Shown: positions 12,721 to 24,612 of the stretch, piece by piece
How positions within the stretch are numbered: the stretch's first letter is position 1
How the letters are laid out: every line of letters begins with the position of its first letter
Source: Mugil cephalus
Lineage: Eukaryota > Chordata > Actinopteri > Mugiliformes > Mugilidae
Direction: 5' to 3'
Length of the DNA: 64,000 bases
Assembly: GCF_022458985.1 (NCBI RefSeq)
Contig: NC_061783.1
Location: forward strand, 11,190,413 to 11,254,412
Position numbers and translations under genes: made by a program
Notes under the pieces: generated by a model
The model's database searches: none
What the model was told of the DNA's origin: nothing
What the model saw: the letters and a program-made list of their open reading frames with translations, nothing else

Positions 12721-12852
12721 CTACCACTCAAACTTCCACCGCTGGTTCGGGTCTCCTGGTTTGCACCACCTCATCTGAGCGTCCGTGCGGCCCTCCGACG
12801 TGCGGTAGGCCGTCAAGCACATGTCTGAGTGGGGATGGTGGATGGTGCCGTC
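12721..12852 (-). CDS. galnt4: galnt4-like coding exon 10, lectin gamma repeat and stop
   Basis: The exon encodes [20 protein letters not shown] and ends [10 protein letters not shown], then TAG. The QRW is the terminal lectin motif. The acceptor is CCTTACAG. Confidence 0.92.
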   Translation of the reverse strand, partial: DGTIHHPHSDMCLTAYRTSEGRTDAQMRWCKPGDPNQRWKFEW

Positions 12853-15800
12853 CTGTAAGGAGGGGGAATTGTTAATTATTAGACTCTGTGACGGTGTTTC
12901 ACGATGCAGGCTAATGCAGAAAAAGCCCCTTACCCGTCTGAAATCCCAGATGATGCTAGCAGGCTTGATGTCGCCGTCTCGAGGGCAGTGCCTCATCCCG
13001 ATGGAGATCTGCCCCTCGGCCACCTCGGCGCACAGCTCGGTCACCGAGTTGAAACGAATCTCCTTCTGCGACGTGTATTCAAAGTACTGGAACAGAAGAC
13101 GGAGCTCGATTCATTGTTCGGCCGAAATGTATTTCCTTGCAGCTGCGGCTAAGAGATTAAAACTAATCCTTTGTAATTGTTTTGAAAGAACCGCGCCATC
13201 TCTCTACATCCAGACAGACTTTTAATTAGGCAAACAGTGCGGGTAGCATTACAGGATGTTTTTCCTCTGTTTTGGGATCATGTTTTGGGCGAAGCTAGCG
13301 TTGCACGGTGTGACCGCAAGTGTGTCGAGGGATCTCATCAGCGAAGACGGGGCCCCGGCCCCTATCAATCAAACGGACGTGAACACAAGCCCGACACCTT
13401 CCCCCTACGGTGTCATTTCAACGACCCGGGCCGTTGGGACAAAAGACGCAACAGTGGATCAGGTGATCAATCTTCATACTTCCCCGTGCCTTCCTTTTAC
13501 ATCTCATATATCTTTCAGGTGCATCGGGGCCCATAATGGTCGCTTCTAATAAAAGACTCACTCTGGGCCGCTGTCTCTGACTTCAAACTTATTTACCCGG
13601 AGTGTGCCATTCATTCTGCACTGTGAGGCTCATGTATCTTTTAAATGGAACAGGGTTCTTATTTGGGCCAGGGAAGGGAGGGAGGGAAGGGAAGGAGGGA
13701 AGGGAGGGAGGTGGTGGAGGGCCCTTGGGCTTTTGTTTCGCTGGGAAGCCACTCAAACATTGATTTTTGGTCACACGTGGTGCTTTTTGTGACAGAGGAC
13801 ACCTGATGCGAAGTAATCAGAGACATCAAGCAGAGTGAGGATTCACAGAAAAGAGTTGCGCCTATTGTCCGTCTCCGACGCCGAATATATATCCACACGG
13901 ACAAACAAGCCGCTGCTTCCTGGAGCTGACAGGCTCTCAGAATAAACACATCCCCGATTCGATAGTATACGCGGATGCAACGTCGTATTTAGTTTTCCCC
14001 CTCGTTGCATTAAAGTCATGCAGGAACCCCCAGCGGAGAGCGATTGTCTGGTATGAATCAACCATTTCGGGAGTTAGCAGAGAGAGCGCGCTGACATTTT
14101 AAGATACACCTCCCGCAGAGCCGAGAGTTGACGTGGGATTGCGTCAAGGGGGGAGCGCGTGCACGACAAGAGCGAACTGCTGCTCGTACCTGGTTGCCTC
14201 CTTGGCCGTGGCAGCCGAACAGAGAGATGTGGGCACCTGTGGGATTGTGCTCTGGAGAGTTGTAGTCAAGGCACTCCGAAGATATCCCTGAGTTGCGCAC
14301 CTGGTGGGGGAGGGGAGGGGGAGAGAACAATAAGCATATTTATTAAACTGTGGTACTGTGAATCATCGATCCCTGTGAGGGGTTTCGGTCTGGTTAGGTC
14401 TGCAGGTCAAACTGAAAGGCTGGACAGAGCCGGTCCATTCAGCGGTCTGATTCAGAGATCCAACAAAATCACCTGGGAAGCCGAAGACAGATCTCTGCGC
14501 GCCGTTTGCTTATTTTCCACACCAGCGCACACGTATTAATCAGTAAGAAATGAATTTTGCTTTCTAAAGCTTTCATTCGAAAACGTCAATAATCCTCCCT
14601 CTAAAAAATAAAAAAAAAAATGCCGCATTCTCCAGCTCTGTCTCTGAGTGCCTGTTCTGTAAGCGTGCACTGATTTTAATTTAGACAGGAGAGCGTTTGA
14701 CATTTTGGGCAATGCCTTTGTTGCATATAAAAGACGAGCGTCTACAAGGCAAGGTGGAAGATTTTGGAATATTAAGGCAGAAGAATGTTTTTTTTTTTTT
14801 ACTATTATTATTCCGACACAATGGTTACATTGTTGTGTCTGAAATATAATTAATTTTAAATGCAACACCGAAGCAACCAAAAGAACAGCTTTTTCACAAT
14901 GGAAATACACAACAGTGTGTCTGGACTTGAATAGTCTCAGTCCAAATGGGTTTCAAAGCCTTTGTTTGTCTTAGTCCGGCCTTCTCACTTTCAAAAGGAT
15001 TTTCCCATATCATTCCCAACTTTTAATACCCAGATTCGGAATCAGCATAGAAGGGATTGGGAAAAAGGACACAGCCATCTCTTTGTAAGCTTTGTGCACG
15101 GGATAAATGAAGAAAAATTCATCATCATGAAAGAGTGTATGACTGGCAGACACGTACAGCCCCATGCCAGCCTGTCCTGTCCTCGGGGACGTGTAGATCA
15201 GGGTAGATGTTCTTCAGATACCAGTCAAAGCTGTTGCATTTCAGCCTCTCCCTCAGCACCAGGCGCTCTGAGATGTCCCCGTAGCTCTCCTGTAAAGTAA
15301 GCACACGACGCGTGCGTCACTTGTTAGTGCAGGAAATGCAGTCACACTTGATTGCCAGGAGAGGAGGGAAAAGTCTAACACAAACACAGGTACACGACAT
15401 GTCTGTATTTCTTCAGCTCTACCATCAGAGGCACACGTGAAAACAAATATTCCTAAAAGCTAACATTTACATCCTGGGAGCTGAATTCCGACAGTTGTAA
15501 GGTCTTAAGAGATTCTCTGGGCTTGCAGCTGGTCGTGTGTTTTCACATACTTTAGAGGGCTGTGTTTGCTAACGTGCGCAGCTCCACCTTGAGCAGCTCA
15601 AAGTCCAGAAGGCTCACACGTCTTATGACTTTATATTGACACACAGGTGGAGTGCGAGAACGTGGTGTCACAGAAACCTATAGTAAACACCTTCATTAAA
15701 CAAGAGCTCTAGGCAGTGTGTATCAACATCTGACTACACAAAGGAGGCTGCTGGGACACAATGTAGGCGAGCAAGGCTTGGTATACAGTGAAAACTATTA

Positions 15801-18800
15801 CTGTAAGCTGTACTACAAAAACAATCTGGCAATAAATCCAAATAAGAGACAGAATTATGTAAAATCAATATGAGCACAGTATAATACATCTGGAGCTTGG
15901 CGATGGTTTGGGTTGTTCTCTGATCAATCTGCCAACTTAGCAAGAAACATATTGTTGGATCAAAGATCCCTGACAGATAGGTGAAACAGAGATACATGAA
16001 TTTTTGATGGTGCCCAATGCTCAGAACTTGGAAACTATACACATGGCCTAACCCAGTAAAGCAGAGAGTGTCTGATCATATGTTGCGCTTAGAGCCTCGG
16101 TACCTTTCTGGCCGGAGGGTTCCTGTTGTAGAAGTGCTGCTTGTACGAGTCCATCCAAACCTCCGCGGCCCGTACGGTGTTCTGCAGGAAGTTGGGCCGG
16201 GCGTAGGGGGCCTTTTTAGGGAACACATGGCCCACGTGAGAGCAGGGGTGAATCTCCAGATTGCCCCCACACTGCCACACCTGAGGGAGACACACACACG
16301 ACATACTATGGATAACATCTTTAAGGTTTTCCTTCAATTTCACAATATTATTACTATGCTGCATGTACTATATGTATTTTCCCCACTTTCTCCTCACTTG
16401 TTTTTTCAAGTATTTATTTTATCTAATATATTTTACCTTTCCGATATGGGCCCTCAAACTTTAATTATTAATAATTTTGAACTACTGGAAGCGATTATGA
16501 GGCACATTGATGTCTTTCCATTCGTCTCTCCATTCTTTCATCGTGTGCTGTCGATGATATACACACGCTCTGATAAGCAAACAACGCTGTGTTTATCATT
16601 AACTTTGTGTCGTTTGTATTGTCGCAAAATAACTGGTGAGCTCACTTTAAACCGCAAGTATCTGAGCAGTTGCACATTTTGGGATATTCAGGCTCAGTGT
16701 TTCTGACATGAGCAGCTTCACGCATTCGCTGAAACTGAACTGAGGCACAGATCTGTTAATTCACAGAGTCAAAGGCAGCTGGACACTCAAGGTTACTCAA
16801 GTTACGTTTCCGCGTTGGCTCTCGCACACAAAAGAGACTAAACCGACTGAGATTCAAGTCTTTCAATATGAATAAAAGGAACAAATGTATGCGAGATAAC
16901 GTGAGGTAAATCATTTACCAAAACACACGCACACAAAATAATGGGAAATTACAAATGAGTAATAGAGGAGCACGAGGCTCGTCAGTGATTCTGTGTCACC
17001 AGCTGCGTATCCGTTACAGTTTCAAGCGCAATTGCACTTTGTGCGTGTTTCCATTGAAAGGTGTTTTGTGAATGAGCTGTAACTCTCGTAAAGTCTCGTC
17101 TTGCGATGACCCATAATTCTCGTCACTTCACTTTGAGGAAGATAGACTTCAAATGAACTGGTCACATGACCCATCCATCATCTCCGGTGACGCCGGTGAC
17201 GGGGAATTGCGAAAAAAAGTGCTTCCATTGCACTTCTGCAATAAACGTTTACATCAACACGTTAGCTCTATTTATTAGCTTTAGTGTTTTTTCGAAGTGT
17301 AGGTTTTTCCATTACCAGTTTGCTATGGCGACATTTGCGTTTTGTGCATTTCTAGGGGTGACATTTGGACGCTGGCCGAGAAAATACTGAATCGTGCAGC
17401 AAGTCGAGGACCACCCTCCAGGATATAGTTGTGCATGTTTCCTTGTTAATTATCAGAAATGCACGGTCACTGTTGAAGCAAAACCTCGACCAAAACGATC
17501 ACAACCCACAGCGCCACTTTATTCATTAAAAACGGCTGTGTGTCTGTTGCGGCTTGGGCACAGTGGCACAGGAAGTGGCACGTTGTCATTTATTGCTGAT
17601 TTCACTGCAGACAGGACGTAACGGGAGCATTCTTTGTGTGCTCGGCCCGAGCCAAACGCACCACAGCTCATTGGACGCCTTTTCAGCATATATACAATAC
17701 ATAGAAGAGCTTCAAAAGGTGAAAAAGTGGAATATCCTTCCACTGGCTGAGTTGGTGTCACAGAGCTGTGTGCAGATTAAAAAAAAAAAGTAGATGTCTA
17801 TGGGTCAAAGTCTTCAGGAAAACATTGACTGAAAAAGATACTTGTGTGTCTCTCCAAGTTCTTTGGGCACCAGGTGTTAGAAGGTCTACACTTTCCAAAG
17901 TCCTTTCTACACTGACATTAGCACACTATTCACATTTATTCTGAAGTATGTACGGTACATCTTTTGTACTATTCATATCCATACACAGCAAGTGTAAACA
18001 CCTATTAGAGTAAGGGCACGCGCCTTTATTCAAATAACTCATATTTGTGGTGACTGACACGACGCCGTCCTCTCTGAATCGACAAACACCTTTGTCGTCC
18101 ATCTCACAATGGAAATTCGACCTTGCGAGGCACACAGCTGCTTCTGCTTTGATTCGTGGCAGCTATTTCGACTGAATATTCGCTCAATCTTTTGGCATGA
18201 GAAAGACAAAATGAACAAAAATAAAAGTTGTGTTCCAGGAACATGAAGCAACATCATTAGTCGGCAGCCAAACCGCTCTTCTTCCAATCTTTTCCATCCT
18301 AAGTCACCGGGCATCTCGCTCTGCACTATTATTTTTTAGCACTCCAAAAACAGACCTGAAAACCAATTCACTAAACATAAATTATGTAAGGCGAAAAGTC
18401 CCAGCGAGAGGCCTTTTAGTTTCCACATGCATAACGCATCACTCGGGGGAGCGGCCCATTCGGGTACGCGCCGCAACCGAACACGCACGCAACAAATCCT
18501 AAGCACACCCAGTTTGAGTTGCGCGTCCGAAACCAGCTTCTTTCAGAACCTACACACAAAAATTCGTGCCAATCTGATTGACGCAGACGAGTGAAAAGCC
18601 ACACCGACGTCACAGCGCGAGGTGACGGGGTGCAGTTTCAGACTGCGATCCGACACTGACATGCGTCTCCCTCGCAGCCACCATGCGCGCACTGTTAGCT
18701 GTTAGATTATTGAATCAGGCCCCTACGAAAACAGTCCCTCTGGTAATAAGATGCCAATAAGCCTCTTTCCTCTTCACTCTTTATCGCAGTAAAAAAAAAA

Positions 18801-20644
18801 AAAAAAAAAAAACGAGCTGAGCCAGTGGTCTGAGAACAGAAGATTTGGTACCAGACCAAGTCAGATTAGCCGCTCTTTCCCAGTACTTTTAAAAGCTGGT
18901 CTCATATTCCTGAGCACTATACTCTGTGATCCTCTCTGATGGAAAACTGAACTCACCCTGAAGGAGAGCTCCAGGTTCTCTCCTCCCCACACCTCCATGC
19001 CTGTGTCATATGTGCCAAGGTACTCAAAGTAGGCCTTGCTCACAGCAAATAAGCCGCCCGCCATAGTAGGAGACCTGCGATAACAGAAGAACAACATGAC
19101 TTCATTGTGGCCACATTAATTTAACATCAATTTCAATTGACCTCCCAGAGTAAGATGGTAATAAAAGCTGAATATAATTGGCAGTGATGCTTGACAGCTG
19201 TTCTCTCATCTGAGGGGACAGTTACCTGATGGGGTCGATGCGAGACTTGCGCCTCTGGCGTTCCACTTTGGGGACGGAGTGCCACTGAAAGGTGAGCCTC
19301 CAGTCAAACCCTCCGATCATCGGCTCGTCTGTTTGCATGTAAAACTCAAAGGTGTTCCAGTCAATGGTGTCGATCACGGGGCACACGATGGTGCTTGAGT
19401 TCTCAGCGATCCTAAAGGAAGCAGAACGCTGGGTGAAGCGGGAAACACCGTTTGGATGCCATTCTCGATCGTTTCGAAGCAGTTATAAACATTCAGCCTC
19501 GTCTAATTTAGTCACCTTTCCAGCAGGGGCTCCATCCAGCCAGGGACGCACTCACAGTGGCAGTCGAGAAACGTGAGCACATCGCCCGTGGCGTAGGTGG
19601 CGCCGATGAGGCGCGCCCGGACCAGTCCCTCCCTGCGGTTGGTGCGGATGAGGCGCACGCGTCGCAGGTTGCTGATGTATTCAGCTAGCTGGGATTTCAG
19701 GTAGCCTGTTTTTCACAACGCACCCACAAACACAGACAGATAAACACCTTTGTCATTAAAGTTACATCATTAACACAAAGCTGCTCTCCTGTTAGATCTC
19801 ATCTCATCTCATCATCCTGACTGGGGTCGCGGGGGTTGCTGGAACCTATCCCAGCTGTTCTTTTGTGAAATAACATGGATAATTGTTGTCTTTTCAGATG
19901 CTAGACAGGCAAAGAACACGCTGAGTGACACACAGCCACTTCAAAATGCTTTTCAAATTATTCCGCTTAAGAACGAGGAGCCTATTTTCAACGACGCACA
20001 CGTTAAACAACGTCCGTTTGTAGCTGTGCCGACTCATTTAAGTCTAATGTTCGAGTTTCTTTTCTCTATAATGGTCAAGAAAAGTTCAATGCCCACTAGA
20101 GGGGCAGAAAACATCAAATCAAATGATTGAATTAGCAAAAGAAATGGTCCACTTGCTTCCATTCGCAGCTGTATCTATAGCCACAAAAAAAAGTATTTTA
20201 ATCTAGCTAGAGGCCCAGATCTCTTCCACCATCAGGTCACTAACTTTATTTCTCTGTCACTGGCCCAGGGCCGACTAGTCAGACCGCTGAAACGAGCGCT
20301 GGGCCTTGAGTGAATTTTGAAATACATTTATTAAACACTTATCATGTGTGAGTGGAGTGATTTGAGACTTTTTGAGTGATTTTGATGAACAAATGACTTA
20401 TTTAACAGCAAAGGAGTTGACACACGAGGCTTGGTTGCTGGGCCCTGTTCAACCGGCTTATAATTGCACCCTGTCCGGTGTCTGTCTGTGTGTGTGTGTG
20501 TGTGTGCGTCTCTGGTTCTGGAGTGGCCTGTCTTGCATTCCACTTGGTCAGGGCGGTTACAGGAGAGGAAAGGATGTCACAGCAGCTCAGTGCTCGCTGA
20601 AGTCATCGTTATGGCGTAACGTCTCCGACACACACACACACACA

Positions 20645-20683
<39 letters not shown>

Positions 20684-23600
20684 AGACAAGACTAGTTGGG
20701 ACCAAATACTAATTCCATTAAGACATCAAGCTACTCCTATATCCAGTTTCTGAAGCCAAGTGGTATCATTCACAAGTGCATTTCGCAAATGAAACCGTGC
20801 TTGAAAGCTATCTCAAGGCCAGAGACTAAACTCTGAGCCGGCACGACGACTTTCCTTTTTTGTCTTATCTTTCAGTTAAGCGCTAAGCCAACAATTATCT
20901 ATGGCACCTTATTCACATTTAAGAAATGCGGCCCAACTTGTCAGGGAGGGTGTATCTATAATTGTCCCTGGAATACGTCCATTCACTACTCACGGTTATA
21001 GCTCTCATCTGTGTTACTCAACTGCCGTCAACTGTCTCATTCACACAATAAAGGTCAAAAAAAAAAAAAAAAAAACACATTGCTAAGTGTCATACCTCGG
21101 TCGCTGTAGTCATCAATCAGGATGACCTCCTTCAGCAGGATGGCGGGCGTGGTCTCCAGCACGCTGTGGATCGTCCTCAGCAAGGTGGACAAGGCCTCGT
21201 TGTAGAACGCTATGATCACGGACGTGGTGGGCAAACGCCGGTAGTCGAACTTCTTACTACGGCATCTGAGAAATGTACACGTTTGTGTTGAGTTGACACA
21301 AGCATCAGTATACACACACACACGTTACATATTTAAAAACCCAACAGCAGCAGCCCTCTAAAGGAGCTCGCTTCCCACGTCGCCACGGCGGCTGGCTCGG
21401 CGGTGGTCTGGTGGTGTCTGGTCCTGATCCAGATGGCTGTCATTAAAACAATAAAGAGCTCGCGGAAATATGGGCGGGGGGGGCGGGGAGGGTATCACAC
21501 CGACGGGCAACATACCACAGAAGCACTCCGGGAGAGATCACAGTGACGCGAGCAAGCGGAGGCAGAGGGACGTGAAAAGAGAAAGGAGTAGAGATTAAAA
21601 ACTTTTAAGGACGCGGTGAAACACTGAGAACGCGAGAGAGGGGAAAGATTGGAGAGTTGTGTTGTTCTGTGGTTTTATGAGGCGGCAGCGGTTGAATAAC
21701 CTGTGCCAGCTATTTGGAAATCAGTCAGAACACTTCACCCGAGGCACTTGTGATAAATGATTTAGAAATAAAGAGAGTTAATGAAATAAAATTCCAGGGA
21801 GTTATAATAGACGGCAAATTATCCTGGGAGACACATCTACAGCACATTAAAGCAAAAATATCAAAGTCAATTGCAACAATACGTAAGTCAAATGTCTTTT
21901 AAACCAGTCACACCTTGTACTGTTCGTTCGTTCTCCCACATATTACCTGCTGCAGTGAAGTGTGGGGGAATATTCTGAACAGCTGCAATATGGAAAAATT
22001 TGTAACAAATGAAAAACGCGTCTCATTTGGCTGCTTCTTTTCTTCTGTTTGGTTAATAGTACGATTGATTAACTATAAAGACAAACACAAACGGGGTAGC
22101 ACTAGATAAGTTTTTATTAACTTTATTTGTTTTAACCTGCTCGAATAAATAAATGAAATGAATGGTGCCACAGTTTCATCACGGTGAGAGCAGCAGGATG
22201 CAAATCTCCCCTCAGCGGGAAACTCATCTGAATATTAAACCACAGTGAAGGATACGCACGCCGCCTTCAAATAAATGAGCCTGGATGTAGCGTGCAATAT
22301 TTGCTTACTGGGCCGCTCGGCCCTCAGTTAAGCAGAAACACTGAGCACTCTGTGATATCTGTCTAATCTCACTTCCTCGTACAATATCCCACAATGAGTC
22401 AGTCACACTACGGTTGACTAAAGTAAAACCAGACGACATGCCAAGGACAGAACATGTCTGCATACGTACGGATAATGATCTAGTCATGCAAAAAAAAAAA
22501 AAAAAAAACACCACTCTGCCCGGTGTCACAGTGATAATGATACGAGCGGACGGTGCGCTGATTAAACGCTAAAATGCTACACTGCAACTCAATCTTTAGG
22601 TAAGTGCATGGGCTGTCTCCCTGCCGATCCACCCCTCCCTCTCCGCTGTCGCTCGCGCCAGGGCCCACGACCCCCTCACCTGAACACCCGTAGGTGGCGG
22701 GGAGAAGGAAACTTGGCAAAGCGACACAAGGCAGTTTGGCAAGAGCGGAGTTTGTTTTCTCCACCTGCCAAGGAGCACGGTCTGATAAGGGTATCTCGTT
22801 TCAGCCTTATCTTTGAATAAGCATGTGATGGGACTTTGAACCTCCCAAGTAGCTCCTCGGGGTCAACCAGGAGATCAAAACTACGTTGTCAGTGTGTCTT
22901 CGCTTTGTGGGCGTCTCGCTGGTGAAATGGTTTTTCTGTCCGTCTATTTAATTTGTTTAATGCGAATCTTTAAACTCAGTAATTTAGGAAAATCATACGA
23001 TTGCGAATCCACTCCTGGTGCAAACACGGTGTTTTTTACACCTTTTTATAAACTTTTCAACAGGAAACTGTTTGGCAGCTGATGATCACGTGACATGTTG
23101 GTTCAATTGTTCCTTTTCTGGTAGGAATGAATACGTGCTTCCTCGATGCTCGCCCCACATGTGGTAAACATCAGGTGACGTGGCGGGTTCCTGGGAGAGA
23201 CAGACGTAGCGCCCCCGCGGACCCCCCCCCCCCCCGCTAATCAAAGTCAGTTTTGTGAATGAAGCCGGGTTACGCGTCTGATCGTTTCACTGAGCGCTCG
23301 TGCGACGGCCGCGCCGCCGCATCTGGGTCTCATTGGACCGGGAGCCATTAAAAAGTGAGGCGACGGCGGAAGGAGAAACTGCTAATAAAAGAACGTCACA
23401 CACTGTGTTCAATCACAGAGGGAGAGCTGGGAGTAGCTGTGGACAAAAACTCAGTCAGGACAGATTAAATCCATTCAGGCAGGGAGCTGCTTGCGCCAGC
23501 TTCAGTAAGCCCTGCAATGCATCACAAGAGCCTGCGTGGTTGTTCCTAACTGTCAGCAGAGGACTGATCTCAGTAAAGAGTTTAAATTAATCTCCATTAA

Positions 23601-24546
23601 ACTATTTATCCCCATCACTGTTGGAGCGTGAATATTCGGGGAACATTCAGGAATTTATATCAACGTATACATATACATAGTGTGTGTGTGTGTGTGCATA
23701 TAGAGGGAAAGAAAGCAATAAATAAGTGGTAGTGGTGATTTGCTGGAAGATTCCCTCAGTCAATTGGCTTTAACAGCCCATTACTCGTAGAGTTTGAGAC
23801 GACGTTTCACTTCTCATCCGAGAAGCTTCTTCAGCTCTTAAATACTTCCCAGCCCTGAGGTTTCAATAGGAAACTCAGAAACTGGTGCAACTAATTAGTT
23901 AAAATGAGTTGCAACCGTTTCCGATTTCTTACAGAAACAAGCGAGTCTCTGATGTGGTTTTACCCACAGACGTCCCTATTTAAACTTCAACTTCCTTTAG
24001 AACTGAAGAAGCAGCGAAACTTCTTCTTCTTTTCCAAACTCTACACGTCCAGTTGTCTTTTTTTTTTTTTTTTTTTACCGTGACCTCGATGACTGAGAGC
24101 CTCCGCAGACACTCCCATTGCTCAGTTGGTGACTAACACATCTTTCCTGTTTTTCGCTCTACTCACTCTGCCATCCTATTGTCCTGGATGTGCCGATGCA
24201 GGGAGATCTTGTCACTGACGTAGATGTTGATGGCGTAGCGCTCCACAGACTCCTGCTCCAGCTTCTTTTCCTCCGGGCTGAGGTTGAGATGCGCCGCCCG
24301 GCCCCACTCCCCCGGCGCGCTGTTGTCCGGGGCCGACTTGAGGTAGAGGGGCCTCGCCAGCACCCCGTCGGCCCCGGCCTGGTCCACCTCCACCTGCCTC
24401 TCCCGAATGTCTCTCTCTTCGTCTTCCTCGTCCTCGGAGGGGGGGAACGACGAGCGCTCCAGCAGAATGTAGCCCAGCCACAGCAGCCACAGCAGGAAGC
24501 CGGCCTTGGCCAGCAGGCCCAGTTTGCGAGAGCAGCGCCCCCTCAT
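12721..24546 (-). CDS. galnt4: GALNT4-like polypeptide N-acetylgalactosaminyltransferase, 10 coding exons, complete
   Basis: This gene encodes a second Golgi GalNAc-transferase of the GALNT4/12 branch. The exons join in frame to 582 codons plus stop: 24167-24546, 21096-21265, 19516-19705, 19226-19411, 18957-19074, 16104-16280, 15158-15289, 14190-14300, 12934-13086, 12721-12852. Human GALNT4 has 578 aa. A type II anchor lies at about residues 11-29 ([19 protein letters not shown]), then a very acidic stem ([14 protein letters not shown]). The catalytic domain has DCH (231-233), WGGEN (338-342) and CSHVGH (His366). The lectin domain has [19 protein letters not shown] and a final QRW. GALNT4 rather than GALNT12 is indicated by [29 protein letters not shown] and [14 protein letters not shown]. 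Intron phases match galnt12 throughout. Mammalian GALNT4 coding sequence is intronless, so this copy is unusual. No break was seen. Assignment within the branch rests on remembered human sequences. Confidence 0.87.
12934..13086 (-). CDS. galnt4: galnt4-like coding exon 9, lectin beta repeat
   Basis: This 153-nt exon encodes [20 protein letters not shown], then [20 protein letters not shown]. It closely follows human GALNT4. The acceptor is TGTTCCAG and the donor GTAAGG. Confidence 0.92.
13665..13722 (+). repeat. G-rich polypurine tract
   Basis: Repeated GGGA and GGGAGG blocks carry more than four runs of three or more G on the plus strand, in galnt4-like intron 8. On the transcribed message this reads as a C/T tract. 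The DNA could form a G-quadruplex or triplex, which is inferred from composition only. Confidence 0.8.
14190..14300 (-). CDS. galnt4: galnt4-like coding exon 8, lectin alpha repeat
   Basis: This 111-nt exon, one codon shorter than in galnt12, encodes [20 protein letters not shown] and [12 protein letters not shown]. The CLD motif is intact. The donor is GTACGA. Confidence 0.92.
15158..15289 (-). CDS. galnt4: galnt4-like coding exon 7
   Basis: This 132-nt exon encodes [20 protein letters not shown], then [20 protein letters not shown]. The acceptor is TTTACAG and the donor GTACGT. Confidence 0.9.
16104..16280 (-). CDS. galnt4: galnt4-like coding exon 6
   Basis: This 177-nt exon encodes [20 protein letters not shown] and [19 protein letters not shown], then [10 protein letters not shown]. 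The donor is GTACCG. Confidence 0.93.
18957..19074 (-). CDS. galnt4: galnt4-like coding exon 5 with WGGEN
   Basis: This 118-nt exon encodes [20 protein letters not shown] and [15 protein letters not shown]. Phase 0 at the end, donor GTGAGT. Confidence 0.93.
19226..19411 (-). CDS. galnt4: galnt4-like coding exon 4
   Basis: This 186-nt exon encodes [18 protein letters not shown], then [18 protein letters not shown], very close to human GALNT4. The donor is GTAACT. Confidence 0.92.
19516..19705 (-). CDS. galnt4: galnt4-like coding exon 3 with the DxH motif
   Basis: This 190-nt exon encodes [19 protein letters not shown] and [19 protein letters not shown]. The donor is GTGACT, weaker than its counterpart in galnt12. 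Confidence 0.92.
19797..19858 (+). repeat. Fragment of a fish dispersed repeat
   Basis: ATCTC repeats are followed by a stretch with GGGGTCGCGGGGGTTGCTGG and CCTATCCCAGCTGT. I recognise this as a phrase very common in teleost genomes, from a SINE or LINE tail. Only about 60 bp remain, in galnt4-like intron 2. Confidence 0.45.
20487..20682 (+). repeat. TG and CA microsatellite pair
   Basis: A TG run (20487-20506) and an almost pure CA run (20628-20682, one CG interruption) face each other about 120 bp apart, so they could pair as an inverted repeat in RNA. They lie in galnt4-like intron 2. Confidence 0.9.
21096..21265 (-). CDS. galnt4: galnt4-like coding exon 2
   Basis: This 170-nt exon encodes [20 protein letters not shown], then [20 protein letters not shown] and [10 protein letters not shown]. 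The length and phase equal galnt12 exon 2. The donor is GTATGA. Confidence 0.92.
21695..22165 (+). mobile_element. Truncated non-LTR retrotransposon (LINE) 3' end
   Basis: The plus-strand frame reads [20 protein letters not shown], then a stop, then [20 protein letters not shown]. These are typical C-terminal reverse-transcriptase phrases of a fish LINE. After a deletion the tail includes GGGGTAGCACTAGATAAG and ends in AATAAATAAATGAAATGAAT, a usual 3' end for such elements. The copy is 5'-truncated, broken by stops and not functional. It lies in galnt4-like intron 1, antisense to the gene. The clade is not certain. Confidence 0.75.
23780..24054. mobile_element. MITE-like element with imperfect terminal inverted repeats, copy 2
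   Basis: The left end reads TTACTCGTAGAGTTTGAGAC and the right end, on the other strand, ACTGGACGTGTAGAGTTTGG. It is related to the copy at 6637-6907, and a T-tract follows the right end. The interior is non-coding. It lies in galnt4-like intron 1, a different intron from that holding copy 1, so the two insertions are independent. Confidence 0.6.
24167..24546 (-). CDS. galnt4: galnt4-like coding exon 1
   Basis: The exon starts [20 protein letters not shown] and encodes the anchor, the acidic stem and [20 protein letters not shown]. The acceptor of this exon is probably at 24613 (TTTTCCTCCAG), giving a 66-nt 5' UTR piece upstream of the ATG. It ends in phase 2 at GTGAGT. Confidence 0.9.
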
Positions 24547-24612
24547 GGCGGAGAGCGGCGAGGAGGCAGCGTGACTGGCTAAGCCTCGCGGTGCCCTGCA
24601 GGACACAAGCAC
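24547..24612 (-). other. galnt4: 5' UTR part of galnt4-like coding exon 1
   Basis: A strong acceptor (long pyrimidine tract, then TTTTCCTCCAG at 24613) lies 66 nt upstream of the ATG on the minus strand. This suggests that transcription starts in a separate upstream exon. Confidence 0.55.

Larger units (their letters stand above)
12853..24166 (-). other. Introns of the galnt4-like gene and their contents
   Basis: These introns are larger than those of galnt12, up to 2.9 kb. They hold a G-rich purine tract (13665-13722), CA/TG repeats (20487-20682), a fish dispersed-repeat fragment (19797-19858), A-tracts (18790, 21058 and 22490), a LINE 3' end (21695-22165) and a MITE-like element (23780-24054). 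I see no other gene in them. Confidence 0.75.

Noticed and set aside
24190..24582. 130-codon open frame on the plus strand opposite galnt4-like exon 1
   Set aside because: It is an antisense shadow of a GC-rich coding exon.
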